A DNA stretch of 64,000 nt. Source: Xanthostigma xanthostigma. Its lineage: Eukaryota > Arthropoda > Insecta > Raphidioptera > Raphidiidae. The translations under genes were made by a program, and so were the position numbers. The notes under the pieces are model-generated. The model saw only the letters and a program-made list of their open reading frames with translations, made no database searches and was not told where the DNA came from. The stretch spans positions 16,634,001 through 16,698,000 of the forward strand of contig OY754469.1 in assembly GCA_963575645.1 (NCBI GenBank), in the 5' to 3' direction. Positions 36,541 to 48,623 of the stretch are shown here, in pieces (positions within the stretch are counted from its first letter, which is position 1; every line of letters starts with the position of its first letter).

Positions 36541-36586
36541 TTGGCGGCACACAAAAGTGCCGCGGCACAGTGGTTGAGAATCACTG
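36541..36586. repeat. hAT right-end fragment
   Basis: ggcggcacacaaaagtgccg followed by ggttgagaatcactg matches the common hAT terminus read from the right end. The partner terminus was not found, so this is a fragment. Confidence 0.5.
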
Positions 36587-37479
36587 ATCTATGGTTTGAT
36601 GATTGATCCAAACAGTACACTTCGCTGGTTGTAAAAGCATCATAGAGGACAATGCAAGTCAGAAAACCTTGATTTATTAACACGTCTATTCTATACATAG
36701 ATGTAAATCAGTTTTCAGTGAATAAATAATAATAACCAAGCAAGAATGTAGCAGTGTATCCAGTGATCAAAATAAATAATAAAATTTCTATTTTGTGGTA
36801 TTGGCAATGTGCAACTAATTGTTTGTTATCTTTAACAGTGATAACCTTTCTGGCTTAGTTAAACTGAAAAATTATCAGTTATTATTGTTAAATATTATTG
36901 CGTTTCTTCCAGTTATCCTCTATATTATACAGCCTGACTAAAAAGTAATCGTTCACGTGACAAATACTCATTAATATGTTATAGAAATAATGAAATTATA
37001 AAAAAAGGGCAGACTTTTCAATCTACTTAAATAAATTGCACTTTTATAGATTCTTATGTATTCTAATGACCTTATTGTCATCCTCTATAATCCACAATAA
37101 CTTTTTTTCAGTTCTCTAAGCACCTACCCACAAGTTTCTGTGCAAAATTTTGTTTTGGTTCTAAGTTTTTCAGAAAATTTTTAGGCCAGTTAAAGAACTT
37201 AACAGACTAGTCAATTCGTTATTCAACCGTGCGTATTTGAAAGGCAGCGATTTTTGTTGGGAATCGTAGGGGGGTTGGTGAGGAATTTAAAACTAAGTTT
37301 TCGAGACGAGAATGCCTCCATTTTCGCCACTATCAATAACAAACAAACGTTGTTACTTCTGAATATTTTGTTTTTCCAACGTTCAGCATTTAAAACCTGA
37401 AAGTCTGCCGAATTCGTTAACTTTGGCATGTAAGATGGGTCCTGATATAGAACATTGCTTGCGAAAGTGTCTTCAAATC

Positions 37480-37690
37480 TTATTCAATCTTTTCAAATCG
37501 TAGATACTAGTTTTGAAATATCCACAATAGCCTTACCATTTTTATAAATTATCGCAATTTTTTTTTAATTGTTGTATATTATGTACAGAAATATCAGGAA
37601 TCACACAAGTGATCATTTCAAGTTACAGACGCACCAATCAGATTCAGTCGTTACAAGCGAGTTCCATTTTAATGAGACGTTAATTTTTAA
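37480..37690. repeat. Dispersed repeat, copy 1
   Basis: Shares aatcacacaagtgatcattt and neighbouring phrases (cgtagatac, agacgcaccaatca) with 58745-58960. Unclassified. Confidence 0.6.
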
Positions 37691-37812
37691 AAGCAAAATT
37701 TAATGGTTATAGGTAACGCTTTCATCGTAAACAATCGGTAAATTAGATAAAAAAGGACTTTTAACACCGTGCTTATGACTGGAGTTTTAATAAACTTTAT
37801 AAAATCCTCTTG

Positions 37813-38023
37813 GTATAAAAATAAGTAGGTATAATAAACATTGAACAATGATTTTTCGGTCAGTCTGTATATTGTATAAGATAGATATTTGTATCCTATG
37901 TATAAATATTTTTTTCTGTTTTGTTACTAATAATAATAGATTTTTGTTTCTGCTTGGTAGATATTCCAGTGGTTGTGTTTAAAAAGTTAGCTGTTGTATT
38001 ATTAGCATCATTTTTTTTTATAC
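37813..38023 (+). promoter_or_regulatory. Candidate promoter and 5' noncoding exon of cathepsin B
   Basis: TATAAAA at 37813 and an initiator-like TCAGTC near 37859 precede a possible donor (ataca|gtaagt, exon end 38023). An acceptor (ttttctattag) lies seven bases before the start codon at 38133. Consistent with a noncoding first exon, but not proven. Confidence 0.35.
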
Positions 38024-38132
38024 AGTAAGTTATTTTAATTATTAATGTTAAATACAGTAGTAGTATTTATTTATATTTTGTTCTATTTGTTCATCGAGTA
38101 ATATTGTTATTTTCTTTTCTATTAGAATAAAA

Positions 38133-40552
38133 ATGAAGATATTAATTGCGCTGCAGTTTTTATTTGTAACTGCTATATTCGCAAAATCTTTTCCATCAAT
38201 TACAATAACAGCAGAGCCCAATGAATTTCATCCTCTATCAAACGAATTTATAAATAAAATAAATGAGCATCAGTCAACATGGAAAGCTGGCCGAAATTTT
38301 GCCCCGGATATTTCGATGGAATATATTCGCCAGTTAATGGGAGCCTTAAAGGAACCCGAAGATCAGAAATTGCCATTGAAAATTCATGATTTAAGCGCTG
38401 AAGAGATTCCAGACAGTTTTGATTCTAGAAGCGAATGGCCTAATTGCCCTACAATTAAAGAAATTCGGGATCAGGGAGGCTGTGGATCATGTTGGGTAAA
38501 AACATATGTTTAAAAAAATAATGGGTTTTAATTTTAATGAAAATAATTATAATTCTTTTTATAGGCTTTTGGCGCTGTTGAATCGATGTCGGACAGAGTA
38601 TGCATAGCTTCAAATGGGCAAAAGCATTTCCGTTTTTCTTCAGACGATTTGGTATCATGTTGTCACTTTTGTGGATTTGGATGTAATGGTGGATTCCCTG
38701 GATCAGCGTGGAAATACTGGGTTAAAAGTGGCATTGTTAGTGGTGGACCATATGGATCAAACCAGGTACCCAACAAGTGATATTCTGTCTATTTCCAGCC
38801 CCGGATCTACGATTTTTTCGAACCGGGGCAGAAATTTGATAATGGCGCCTCCTCTCTTCAGCGTTTGAGATAAATTACTTAAAAAAACTCACAAATATAT
38901 TATGGTTGGCACTTTTCGTGAACGGGAAATCGTAAAAAACAAGCAGGTTGAGTAAATCGGAAAAAGGATAGATTGGGAGTGGTTTTCAACCATATTATAT
39001 TATGATTTTGGCGCCCCCTGAAACTGCCGCCCGGGGTGGCTGCCCCGGTTTGCCCCCCTTAGATTTGGGGCTGTCTATTTCTCTGATAGACATATTTTTT
39101 TAAAATGAAATGCTTTTTTTTCTATTCATTAGTCATGCTTCTGTTGTTTAAAGCTAAGCTTGGTGTTAATTCAAAAATAATAAAATTGTCAGTAGGTATT
39201 ATCAAATCAAAAAAATAAGTTTAGAATCCATCTCAATACAAATGCAAAATGATTTTTAGGGGGCATTTAAAACAGAAAAAAATAGGTATTTTGCATTTTA
39301 ATAAATGTATTTCAAATGGTTTGGAACAAAATGAATTCCAAATTCCAAGAACATTTTCTCTGTAAAATTGTTGTCTCTTAAAGGTTTGAATTATTATCCT
39401 TCCTGTTATGTTGAAAAAAGTAAATTTTTTAGTTGAATTTTTATTCTAAAAGGCGACATAATCAGTATCTTTCAGAGAAGAAAGAGTTTAAGTGTTAAGT
39501 GTTGTTTCATTTTTTCAATTTATTTCTCCAGGGTTGTCGAGCATATGAAATCGCTCCATGCGAACATCACGTGAACGGATCACGCCCAGCATGCAAGGAA
39601 GCTGGAAAAACACCGAAATGTAAACAGGAGTGCACTTCGACAAACTATAATGTTCCTTATAAAAAAGATTTGCATCACGGTAAAACTTCATATTCTATTG
39701 ACAATGATGTACAACAAATACAGAAAGAAATCATGACAAACGGACCCGTTGAAGGAGCCTTCAGTGTTTATGAAGACTTTGTACATTACAAATCAGGTGC
39801 AGTAAAGTTTAGATATAAACGTAATTTTTCACCTAGTTTAACCCTTAATAATCTAAAATCCAGTCTCAAAAACCGCATTGGAATCCAGTTGACGCCACAA
39901 TTAATTCAGCTGTTAGAACACGTTCAGCTGTATATGTCGATGGTTCGGTGAATTTGCTGGAATTTCTATACGCGGTGACGAAACTGCACTTATTTACCGA
40001 TTTAAACTGCGTGTTTATAGGATTAATATTGGAAGAATTTTTTCATTAAGAATATAAATAATAGACGATCGACAACAGCTTCTCTATATTATTTCATAAT
40101 AGAGTATAAAGATCAAAAAGATAAAAATCTAATGTTATTTTTATAAAAATTTAAAGTTTAATGTTGGTGTAAGAAGGCATCACATTAGTTTCAAAAATTA
40201 TTAATTAATTATTTTTGAGCAATACATAAATTCTGTTATTTACAATATCTATTTAATATATAAATACCGCTATTTTTGTTAGTGTCATTAAAATAATGGC
40301 GACCTTAAATTATCAGGAATTGTTTTTGGTTTTTTAGGTGTTTATAAACATGTAGAAGGCAAAATGCTTGGAGGTCACGCGATTAGAATATTAGGGTGGG
40401 GAGTAGAAAATGATACGCCATATTGGCTCATTGCAAATTCATGGAATACCGATTGGGGTGATAATGGATACTTCAAAATCCTCAGAGGCCAAGATCACTG
40501 TGGTATTGAAGATTCAATCAGTGCAGGCATACCGAAAATCGAAGACTATTAA
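38133..40552 (+). CDS. Cathepsin B-like cysteine protease
   Basis: Secreted/lysosomal papain-family (C1A) protease; in insects it is often a digestive or lysosomal enzyme. Exons: 38133-38495, 38565-38765, 39532-39796, 40338-40552 (stop), giving 347 residues. There is a signal peptide ([19 protein letters not shown]). The propeptide reaches about residue 93 (IPDSFDSR begins the mature part). Catalytic Cys120 lies in QGGCGSCW (exon 1), interrupted by an intron directly before AFGAVES. Active-site His290 (LGGHAIRI) and Asn310 (IANSW) are in the last exon. [10 protein letters not shown] is conserved. The occluding loop [12 protein letters not shown] (residues 198-209) with both histidines is intact, so the carboxydipeptidase activity typical of cathepsin B is expected. 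Intron 2 holds a hAT copy. No sign of breakage. Which paralogue this is cannot be told, so no symbol is given. Confidence 0.95.
38796..39073. mobile_element. hAT MITE in cathepsin B intron 2 (278 bp)
   Basis: Left end cagccccggatctacg and right end tagatttggggctg are inverted repeats, flanked by a perfect 8-bp duplication tctatttc (38788-38795, 39074-39081). Subterminal ggggca and tgccccggtttgcccc are also mirrored. No coding sequence. Confidence 0.88.
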
Positions 40553-40646
40553 ACTACTACAATGTGTGCAGATTTTAGACATTTCTGTCGATGCTGTTAA
40601 TAAACGATTTTTATTCTTATGTTGTACAGTTAAACCTTATATTAAG

Positions 40647-40968
40647 CAGAGCTGGGTAAAGCACCGAACCTAAGTGCTTGAAGCACTGAGCATTGAGTAC
40701 TTTCATAAATGTTCGATTTATTCATATCTTAACTTCCAACACTAAGTTAATATAAATTTTTGGACATGAACAATATTTCTAATTGATAGGAAATTTTGGG
40801 CTTAAAAAACAAGAAATTTACTGTCAAATGAAATAAGAATTATAAAACAAACGAAATATATATTACTTATTAATGCTTAATAAGTTTGCTCAATGCTTAC
40901 GCGCGTAGTAAGTGTAGCAAGTGTTAAGTATTGAGCATATGTTTTATAAAGTGCATTGCCCAGCTCTA
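40647..40968. mobile_element. hAT-type MITE with agagctgggtaa ends (322 bp)
   Basis: Ends cagagctgggtaaagcac and gtgcattgcccagctcta are inverted repeats. They are flanked by a perfect 8-bp duplication atattaag (40639-40646, 40969-40976). Internal aagtgc/gcac and tgagcattgagta motifs are also mirrored. It lies about 95 bp past the cathepsin B stop. Confidence 0.85.
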
Positions 40969-41286
40969 ATATTAAGTAAACGATTTTTAAAAAGGCATCG
41001 ATTTTTATTTTCCGTTCCGAAAGATCCATAAGCATATTTTGTAGATACTTAACGATGAGTAGGTGGGTACACAAATGGTCAGTGTAACTTGGGCCAAGGA
41101 AACTAAATTGGAAATCTGATTTATATTTTTACCGTGTTTTCCAGTTTCTAATCCGAGAACTGGTACCGCTACATGCGTGACTATTAGCAAGTCTCTGAAT
41201 ACTTTTAAAAACAGAGTACATTCCGGACTTGTACTTCAAAGTAGACGTCAACAAATTCTAAAAAAATCGATATCTGAATCGATTCT

Positions 41287-41477
41287 CAGTGGCGGATCCA
41301 GGATTACGGCAAGGGGGGGGTCTTGAAAATTTTTTACTCCTTTTGCGGAGAATTCATGAAAAACATGAAAAGCTTTTTTTTTATTGCGCAGTAAGATTTT
41401 AATTTGGGATTTTTGATTCTCTGTAAGGGGGGGGGGGGGGTTTGAACCCGAAACCCCCCCCCGTGGATCCGCCACTG
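41287..41477. mobile_element. hAT MITE with cagtggcggatcca ends (191 bp)
   Basis: Ends cagtggcggatcca and tggatccgccactg are perfect inverted repeats, with a perfect 8-bp duplication tcgattct (41279-41286, 41478-41485). The interior is G- and C-tract rich. Confidence 0.9.
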
Positions 41478-41597
41478 TCGATTCTTGATTATTCATATCG
41501 GTAGTCGATTTTTTTTAAACGTGCTTAATGATGACCTGTCGATTCTTGATTATTCATATCGGTAGTCGATTTTTTTTAAACGTGCTTAATGATGACG
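41476..41597. repeat. 61-bp tandem duplication
   Basis: The unit beginning tgtcgattcttgattattca and ending cgtgcttaatgatgac is repeated back to back with almost no change. It starts at the right edge of the hAT copy at 41287-41477 and includes its target duplication. Confidence 0.85.
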
Positions 41598-42275
41598 AAT
41601 TAGTGTAGATACAAGTAATTGGGTAGTAACAGATCGAGCTTATCTGGTAAACAAATATCAACTATAATACAAAAATGTCCTCTTCAAAGAACATTAAGAA
41701 AATTTTGTGGAGCAGTTCTTTATAAAAATGATGCTGTTTTGTACTCAATATTTTTTAAAATAAACGTGTTCTGCGATTATTGAGTGCCTGACGTACACAA
41801 CTTAAATGAGTCATAATGTGTATTACCGCTTTTTTGTTCTCGTAATGTGAATCGGTTCGATTCGAGGGGTTCATGGATCTGTTCACTGAATTGATTCAGT
41901 ATTTCCGATAGATCTGTAAAATTGACTCTCATCCCAAGTAATCGATTTATCGATCTCCAGTTCGACATGCCTACTTCAAAGACGCTGATCATGTCTATAT
42001 AATATATATGCAAATACACTATCGGAGTTGTCTGCAAGCAAAATATATCTCTTGATCCATAATTTTTTTTTAATACAAATAACAACTGATGAAAGAATTA
42101 AATGAGTTTAGAAACGTTGATCATATGAAGTACCTATACTAAAAGAATAATTACAAAGAATTAATATTCTAACATAATTATCAATTTATTTATTTAAAAT
42201 TGTAAATATAGTTGTTTTTTATTAATATATATTACAATAGTTCACAAGTTGTTCAACAATGTTGTATACTGTAAT

Positions 42276-42935
42276 TCAACAAATTCTTCCAAAACAGTCA
42301 CTTCGTTTAACTTTGTCTTTAAGGGATTTCCATTGCACGATAAAATTATCAGCAAAATATAATAATATTTTTCCACTGAATGATAAATTTTGCACCCTAC
42401 ATATACTCTCAATAAACACAATTCTGTTATCAGTATGAATAAAAAACAGTTTCATAGCAAATGCAACCAAACATATAGGTATACACGTTCCAGGTCCATT
42501 ACACAATATTAAATTTGGTTTGGTTTTCAGTAATAAAGGTATACAATAAATTATCGAATATAAAGTAGTAAAAACTGATGTAAAATAAGACTGATTTACA
42601 ACTCGACTACGGGGTATTGTCAAAATATTATAATTATCATTATCGTTGAGCAAATTTTCCATCGATATCACTTTGTCTTTGCTTGTACTATCCGATGAAG
42701 CCATAATGTATATGCGTGGAGAATAATTGTTCGTGGATAAGTTTTTCACTATTCTTAACATTTCGGCCGTGTGGCCTCCCGAACCGATACATATTAATGT
42801 CTTTAATGGGTGTTTGCGTTTTTTAAACGTATATTTAGTTTTGCCACTATGAATTTTATATAGTAGATAACATAACCTAACTAATATTACAAGTATAAAA
42901 ATAATTAATAAATTAAATATCACCCAAACAGTCAT
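42276..42935 (-). CDS. ALG14: ALG14, UDP-GlcNAc transferase membrane subunit
   Basis: ER membrane anchor subunit of the ALG13/ALG14 enzyme, which adds the second GlcNAc to dolichol-PP-GlcNAc in N-glycan precursor synthesis. Single uninterrupted exon of 219 codons (human 216). The N-terminal hydrophobic segment (residues about 4-26) anchors the protein. GSGGHTAEML at 51-60 is the family's hallmark donor-site loop. Further matches are MASSDSTSKDK, IPRSRVVNQSY, CNGPGTCIP, FIESICRVQNLSFSGK and FIVQW near the end. The last residues CFGRIC correspond to the conserved YLGRIV end. It lies head-to-head with TFG, the two start codons 392 bp apart. ALG13, its catalytic partner, is not in the window. Confidence 0.95.
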   Translation of the reverse strand: MTVWVIFNLLIIFILVILVRLCYLLYKIHSGKTKYTFKKRKHPLKTLICIGSGGHTAEMLRIVKNLSTNNYSPRIYIMASSDSTSKDKVISMENLLNDNDNYNILTIPRSRVVNQSYFTSVFTTLYSIIYCIPLLLKTKPNLILCNGPGTCIPICLVAFAMKLFFIHTDNRIVFIESICRVQNLSFSGKILLYFADNFIVQWKSLKDKVKRSDCFGRIC

Positions 42936-43327
42936 TTTTAAGGAAATTCTAGGTATGCTCTATTTAAAATATCTTTCGTTTGATTGCTGACATTTGTTTC
43001 ATTACTTATGTATAAAAATCAAATATTTGACAAGAACCATGGCACTTGGCTTGACAGATTTGATCGTGTATGTTCTCTGATTTGATCTGACAACTGACAA
43101 CAGAGACAATACTGACAACTTGGCAGTTGGCAGTAGTAAAATTTAATGACGTTTCAACAAACCTTACACGTTTCAAAATTTGTTTTGTGTCGATATTTCA
43201 TAGTTTTTGTATATTTACACAAATTATTATAATTTTTTTATATAGTTCTCAAAGTGTTCAATTACTTGATTAAATATATTTCGACCGAATCAAATAAAAT
43301 TTGATTGCTATAACCTAAATTCAGAAA
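42936..43327. promoter_or_regulatory. Shared ALG14/TFG divergent promoter region
   Basis: 392 bp separate the divergent start codons of ALG14 (minus) and TFG (plus), so both promoters and 5' UTRs must fit here. The middle carries several ttggcagttggcag- and ctgacaactgacaac-type repeats (about 43075-43140). No TATA box close to either start is convincing. Confidence 0.6.
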
Positions 43328-46300
43328 ATGGATTCACCAATAGATTTAACTGGAAAATTAATTATTAAAGTGCAGTTAGGAGATGATATTCGTAGGATAC
43401 CAATACATAATGAAGCAATTACTTATGATGAATTAGTGTTAATGATGCAGAGAGTTTTTCGTGGTAAATTGTCGAGTACCGATGACATTACAATTAAATA
43501 TAAAGATGAAGGTATTTACTTCATTATAATTTTGAATAATTAATTAGTTGCTATCAGAGGTTGCTATCCGCAGCTTCACACGCAATTGAGATGAAATACG
43601 GCAGAAACGACAGTAATGAACCCTTAGGCTCCACCGTATTACAGTCTTGCCTCGCGGGGTTGTGCCCCGTTCGGCAGCGTATTATTATTATTGTATTTAT
43701 ACCAAAATTGCTTTGCTAATACGAAGTTTAAGACTTAACGCTAGGCTAGCAGGAGTTAAAAGTTGTATCTAGAAATTAACAAGTAACAGTCGAACATATT
43801 CTAATAACATGCACAAAATATCAAAAATAAGTATAGAATCAACTTACCGGATCAACTCTCCAAGATACTCGAAGATGAAGAAACTTCCGTAAATAATTTA
43901 ATCGATTTCCTTGAAATTTCCGACCTGAAAAATAAAATATAATTTAAATTCGCCAACTACCCACACTCTTAAGAGTATTCGTCCCTTCAAATACCCCCTG
44001 CACCCTTCATCTCAAATATTTTCCCCTCGCCTAAAAACGGTTCGCGCTCTCCCGACGCTATTTTTAAAGCTAGAGGATTCTGGTAAACGCCAAATGAAAG
44101 ACAAAGAATCAGACTACAGATCCTTCAGGCGAATTTTTTGAAAAAAAATTCCTGAAAAAACTTACAACCTTTTGAAAAAAATAATAAGTTACGTAATATT
44201 TCACACGTAGACGAAACTTTTTTTCAAAAAATTCGCCTGAAGGATCTGTAGTCTAATTCTTTATCTTTCATTTGGCGTTTACCAGAACTCTCTAGCTTTA
44301 AAAATAGCATCGGGAGAGCGCGAACCGTTTTTAGGCGAGGGGAAAAGATGTGAGATGAAGGGTGCAGGGGGTGTTTGCAGGAATGAATAATCTTAATACC
44401 AAAACTATTAATTTCAAAGCCGATGTATTGTTGTTCTTTACAAAAAAAATCTAGAAATGAAGAACGAATTTTGTAATTACTTGTAAAATAATTTTAAATC
44501 ATTCTACCTATTTTTTTTTTGTAAGATCTAGCACATTTATCTATATTTTTCTATATTTATAATATGTATTGCAATTCTGAACATCACCATAAGGTGACTA
44601 CATTAATTCACACAAAAGCTGTAACATTGGTCAAATCAGTTAAAAACTATTTTGGAAGTTATGCTATATAGTATACTGACTGTCTGATCCGGCTTCTTCT
44701 GGGTAGAGCTAACTTACAGTGACATAAATTGAGAAGGAAACAACTTAGCGAGCTGAAAATATAGTTGTGTAAATTTAAAATTATTAATTGTAATTATTTA
44801 CAGATGGTGATTTAATTACAATATTCGATAGTTCCGATTTATCGTTCGCTATACAATACAGTCGAATTTTGAAACTGCAAATACTACTTCCGGAATCAGA
44901 AGAAATTATGCCATTAGTCATTAATCAAAAACATGTAAATGACATTAAATATCAATTAAGAAATATTCGGGATCAAGTCAATAAGGTTCTCGATTTTTTA
45001 GATTCAAACAACGATAAGTGCCATTCACTTTCAAAAGGTATTTTTTTAGACTTAAAATTAAGCATTTGAGTCACTTCAAATAATAAGTACGTATTTTTCA
45101 GAAATTAAATCTGAAAAACAATCCCCGCCGATATCTGCTGTCACTAATTCTATTAATTCTAAAGAATTTGATCCACTACAAGTAAAAGTGGAAAAAAAAA
45201 GTATTCCGAGCGCAGCTGTGAAAGGTGATGAAACTATTAGTTCGAAACCATCTATTCCCAGTCAAGTTGAACAACCACCAAAACAAGAATCACAATTGCA
45301 AAATAAGGAATACTACTCTGGAGAACAATGTAATTAGAACAATGATTTTTTGTATGGTTTTGGAATGAGATCTGATATTTAGAATTAATATTTTTATTTT
45401 GACAGCATACCAAAATCAAGCATCTTCATACGGAACTCAAACCGTGAAAGCTAACGCTGCTCCATCATATAGTGAAGGGTAAGAATTTGTCTATTTAAAT
45501 TTATTTTTCGATTTCTTATAAAACTAATTAACAGAATTTTTTTTAAGTGTAGTCAAAGCTATCATATTACACATTACCGTATTTATAGAAATCGAGTGTA
45601 ACCTATGGAGCAGACTGCGCATTTAAACAACCATTTTGTAACATTTCTTAATGATTAGTAGACAAACATTTGCAATAATTGTCAATTTATATTAGATATG
45701 AAAACTATACAAAAACATGTTCATGTTTGTGATAAATATGTGTAAATGAAACAATGCGCATGCGCGGATTAAAAAGAGTCGCTTTTTTGTAATCTCAGAG
45801 CTTTGATTATAATCTGTATTTGTTAAAGTTCAAATAGAGGGAAAAACTGTTTGTTTTTTTTTTGTAATAAAATAAAATTAGTGTTGTGATAATATCCTTC
45901 GAGGTACCTTATCACAAAAATAAGGAATTGGACGAAATCCATTAATTAACATATTTTACGAGTGTGTTAAGATTTACAATGTTGAGTGTTCACTACACTT
46001 GTGTGGAAGGTACTTCGAGGCATGTGATCGAATATGCTGTCTTTTTTCATCAAAATATATTGGTTAACCAAATGAATAGTTTGAAGAGTTAATATCTCGT
46101 TTAATAATTAAATCTAAATTCATGTAAAGATGAACTGTTTTTAAGCAAAAATAGAGTTAAAATTCTATGTGAAAATTTGAAAGAATGTACAAAAAATTTG
46201 ACATAAATAGTTTTGTTTTTTGACCAATTTTTTGTGGTTAAAATATGATCATAATTTTTGCATGGAAAATATAATTTTCAAAGGTACAAGCCAAGTCAAT

Positions 46301-46830
46301 ATGTGAATCCGCCTCAACAATCGCCCGCAAATACATCAGTTGGCACTTACCCGGCAAATCAGCCTCAACCCCAACCAGCAACTGCAGGAACAACAGCTTA
46401 CACGTCTTCTTACCAAGCAACTCAAGCGACTTATGCTCCGCCAAGCTACGCTAATCAGATGCAGCAACCTTCTGCGAATTTACAATATGTTCCAATTCCG
46501 TCTCAAATGTATGCCAACACTTCGCAATCGCCAGCTGGATATGGTGGGTCTCAGCCTGCTTATGGTGCTTCTCCAACCCCGCAGGTAATTGCGTCGTCTC
46601 AGCCACCGACTGGATATGGTGCTCCCGTTGTTGCTTCTCCTCAACCGCAAGGGAGTTACGGCGCGCAACCTCCTCCACAATCTGTTGCTCCTCCCCAGTC
46701 ACAAGCTGGGTACGGACCACCGCCCACTTTTACTTTAGCTAATGCGGTCCCGGGAATGAATCCTTATGCTAAAGGACCGACCCCGTACGCGCATAGATCA
46801 CCTTCACATACATATCAACAGATTCAATAA
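43328..46830 (+). CDS. TFG: TFG (TRK-fused gene) COPII/ERES scaffold
   Basis: TFG oligomers organise ER exit sites and hold COPII carriers at the ER-Golgi interface. Exons: 43328-43511, 44804-45037, 45102-45329, 45406-45478, 46284-46830 (stop). They total 1266 nt, giving 421 residues (human 400). The N-terminal PB1 domain (about residues 9-90) is nearly identical to the family: [53 protein letters not shown] coiled coil follows (about 105-135, [18 protein letters not shown]). The rest is low-complexity, Ser/Lys-rich and then Pro/Gln/Tyr-rich with repeated [14 protein letters not shown] units, ending [15 protein letters not shown]. Intron 1 contains a TTAA element and retroelement debris. The splice between exons 4 and 5 was chosen because the phase and the PQ-rich frame agree. 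Confidence 0.95.
43973..44392. mobile_element. TTAA-flanked foldback element, copy B (TFG intron 1)
   Basis: Flanked by TTAA (43969-43972, 44393-44396), with arms starting gagtattcgtccct. The 420-bp copy lacks the nested insert seen in copy A and shows the intact loop (ataagttacgtaatatttca). Confidence 0.88.
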
Positions 46831-48149
46831 TTTTATCACTTCAGTTCAAGTTCAATTAAAAAGCCATTATATTTAGGCTTAGAGAAAGATAAACATATAT
46901 ATTAATTTCTCATTATTTAACCGTATTATTTTAAGCAAAAGTTTTATTACCGCTAGATTTATAACATGAGTTATTGAAAAGTTAACACTAACCTCATTTT
47001 TTCTTCGACATGAAATTTTATACTATTACATGACGTAGAAAAATAATCAATTTGAAAATAAAGTTGAAACAAACTTCCTTTAGAGTGAGATAAATAAGAT
47101 TGTATATTGTAAAAAAAAGTAAAAAAAATAATAAACACATTTGCTATGTTACATTTTCCCTGTCTGCAAAGCAGTAGCTGAAAATAGTTTTCCTGTTTAT
47201 TGTGAAAATTTCCATCAACACCAATGTTTTCCCCCGAACCTATTCAATGGACGCATTGCCCGGCTGAAAATTTAAAGTAATTCACGCACTGATATTGTTC
47301 ACAGAAGTATTACACTACTCTTCAGGGTTATCACCCTTCCCGATTCAGTTAAGATGATCCTGATTTTTGCCATTTGTACCATGTCCTAGTATAATAGCCA
47401 CCGAGACGATAAATTTCCTGATTTTATATATTTACAGTAGAGTCAAGATCATAATGCTATTTTAATGTTGATTAGGGAACATTTTTCCGTTTATATTTTA
47501 AGTATTTATATATGTAATTACTATCGAAGGATATACTGACTCATGACTGAATAAAAAAAATAATGAAACAGGTCAGTTTTAATTGAATTAATAATCAAGG
47601 TACACCATCAATTTATACCAGTCTTATTTTATATTTGTATTTTCCCGGGGGAGCACTCCGCATTACAAATCTGGATTTTTAATTGTGTGCAATTCATAAT
47701 GCCAGCCAGTTCCGGCTGGCAAAATTTACTGGGGGGGAACACTAAGCACATTACATTTCAATTCAAAATCCACAATTAATCGATTTAGTTATAAACTGAA
47801 AATTAAACGCGAGTGCAATGAAATTTTTATAAATTTAGAAACAGACGAGTTATTACGCTGTATCATTGAAATAAATGTTATCTAACACTTTTATGATTAC
47901 GTAATGGCGAAAGAATGTAGCAGACACTTGGTTAAAAATTGCAGTGAAATATAGGTATATCTATATAATAGGTTAGGTAATACTTTATTTCTTAGATAAT
48001 TTTACTGTTGTAAACAATGCGATTAATTAGTGAAAAATAACTGTTAAAATATGCCTATAAACTTGTATTATAATAAATAAAAAAATAAGTAGTACAAAGT
48101 AATGATGTGTGACATTGAAAATTGTTATCCTTGCTACATTTTGCTGCAA
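46831..48149. other. TFG 3' region and TFG-RpL31 convergent spacer
   Basis: Contains the TFG 3' UTR; aataaa occurs near 47130. A short perfect hairpin gccagccagttccggctggc sits near 47701. No ORF of interest. Confidence 0.5.
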
Positions 48150-48396
48150 ACTACCATACTTCTGCCCTAAAAAGGCAAAGGGCAGTAAGTGACATTTGTT
48201 GAAAAATGAGTTCATACTGAAACCAACGACAGCAGTAAGTGCTGCAGCAATAATTTTATTGTCTTTAAAAAATGTTTACCCCATATTTTGGTTTCCATTG
48301 GAAAGTCAATACATTTTTAGTAAATCTTGATTTACTCAAATTCATAAGTTGGTCACTTACTGCCTTTTGTCTTTTTACGGCAGACTTAGTATGTCC
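48150..48396. repeat. Foldback repeat with ggcagtaagtgac arms
   Basis: The left arm (catacttctgccctaaaaag, then ggcagtaagtgac) is mirrored at 48351-48396 by gtcacttactgcc and ctttttacggcagacttagtatg. The spacer is about 150 bp. Probably a MITE. Confidence 0.75.
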
Positions 48397-48623
48397 TTCC
48401 AGCTGTTGAAAAGAAAACTTTCAAGATCTATTGTGGGCATTAAAATGTTTTTCGGAAATTAAAATAAGAAACTTATTGGGATAAATGAAAACTTGTTTTT
48501 TCATTCTTTTCAGCAGATTTTTTTGAAATTTTACTCAACTGGAATTGTACCTTCAAATTGTCTAGTAAAGAAAAAAAACAATTTTTTTTTTCCAAAATTT
48601 TATTTGTGCTTATTCAATACAAT

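Larger units (their letters stand above)
35601..37812. other. Intergenic region between IFT88 and cathepsin B
   Basis: Includes the IFT88 3' UTR (aataaa near 35806). Also present is a hAT right end near 36541-36586 (gccgcggcacagtggttgag then aatcactg) whose left end I could not find. A repeat at 37480-37690 is shared with 58745-58960. No gene recognised. Confidence 0.5.
40553..42275. other. Cathepsin B-ALG14 convergent intergenic region
   Basis: Holds the cathepsin B 3' end (aataaa near 40599), two hAT-type MITEs (40647-40968 and 41287-41477) and a 61-bp tandem duplication (41476-41597). No gene recognised. Confidence 0.6.

Noticed and set aside
46451..46720. Minus-strand and alternative-frame ORFs over the TFG PQ-rich exon
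   Set aside because: Low-complexity shadows of TFG exon 5.
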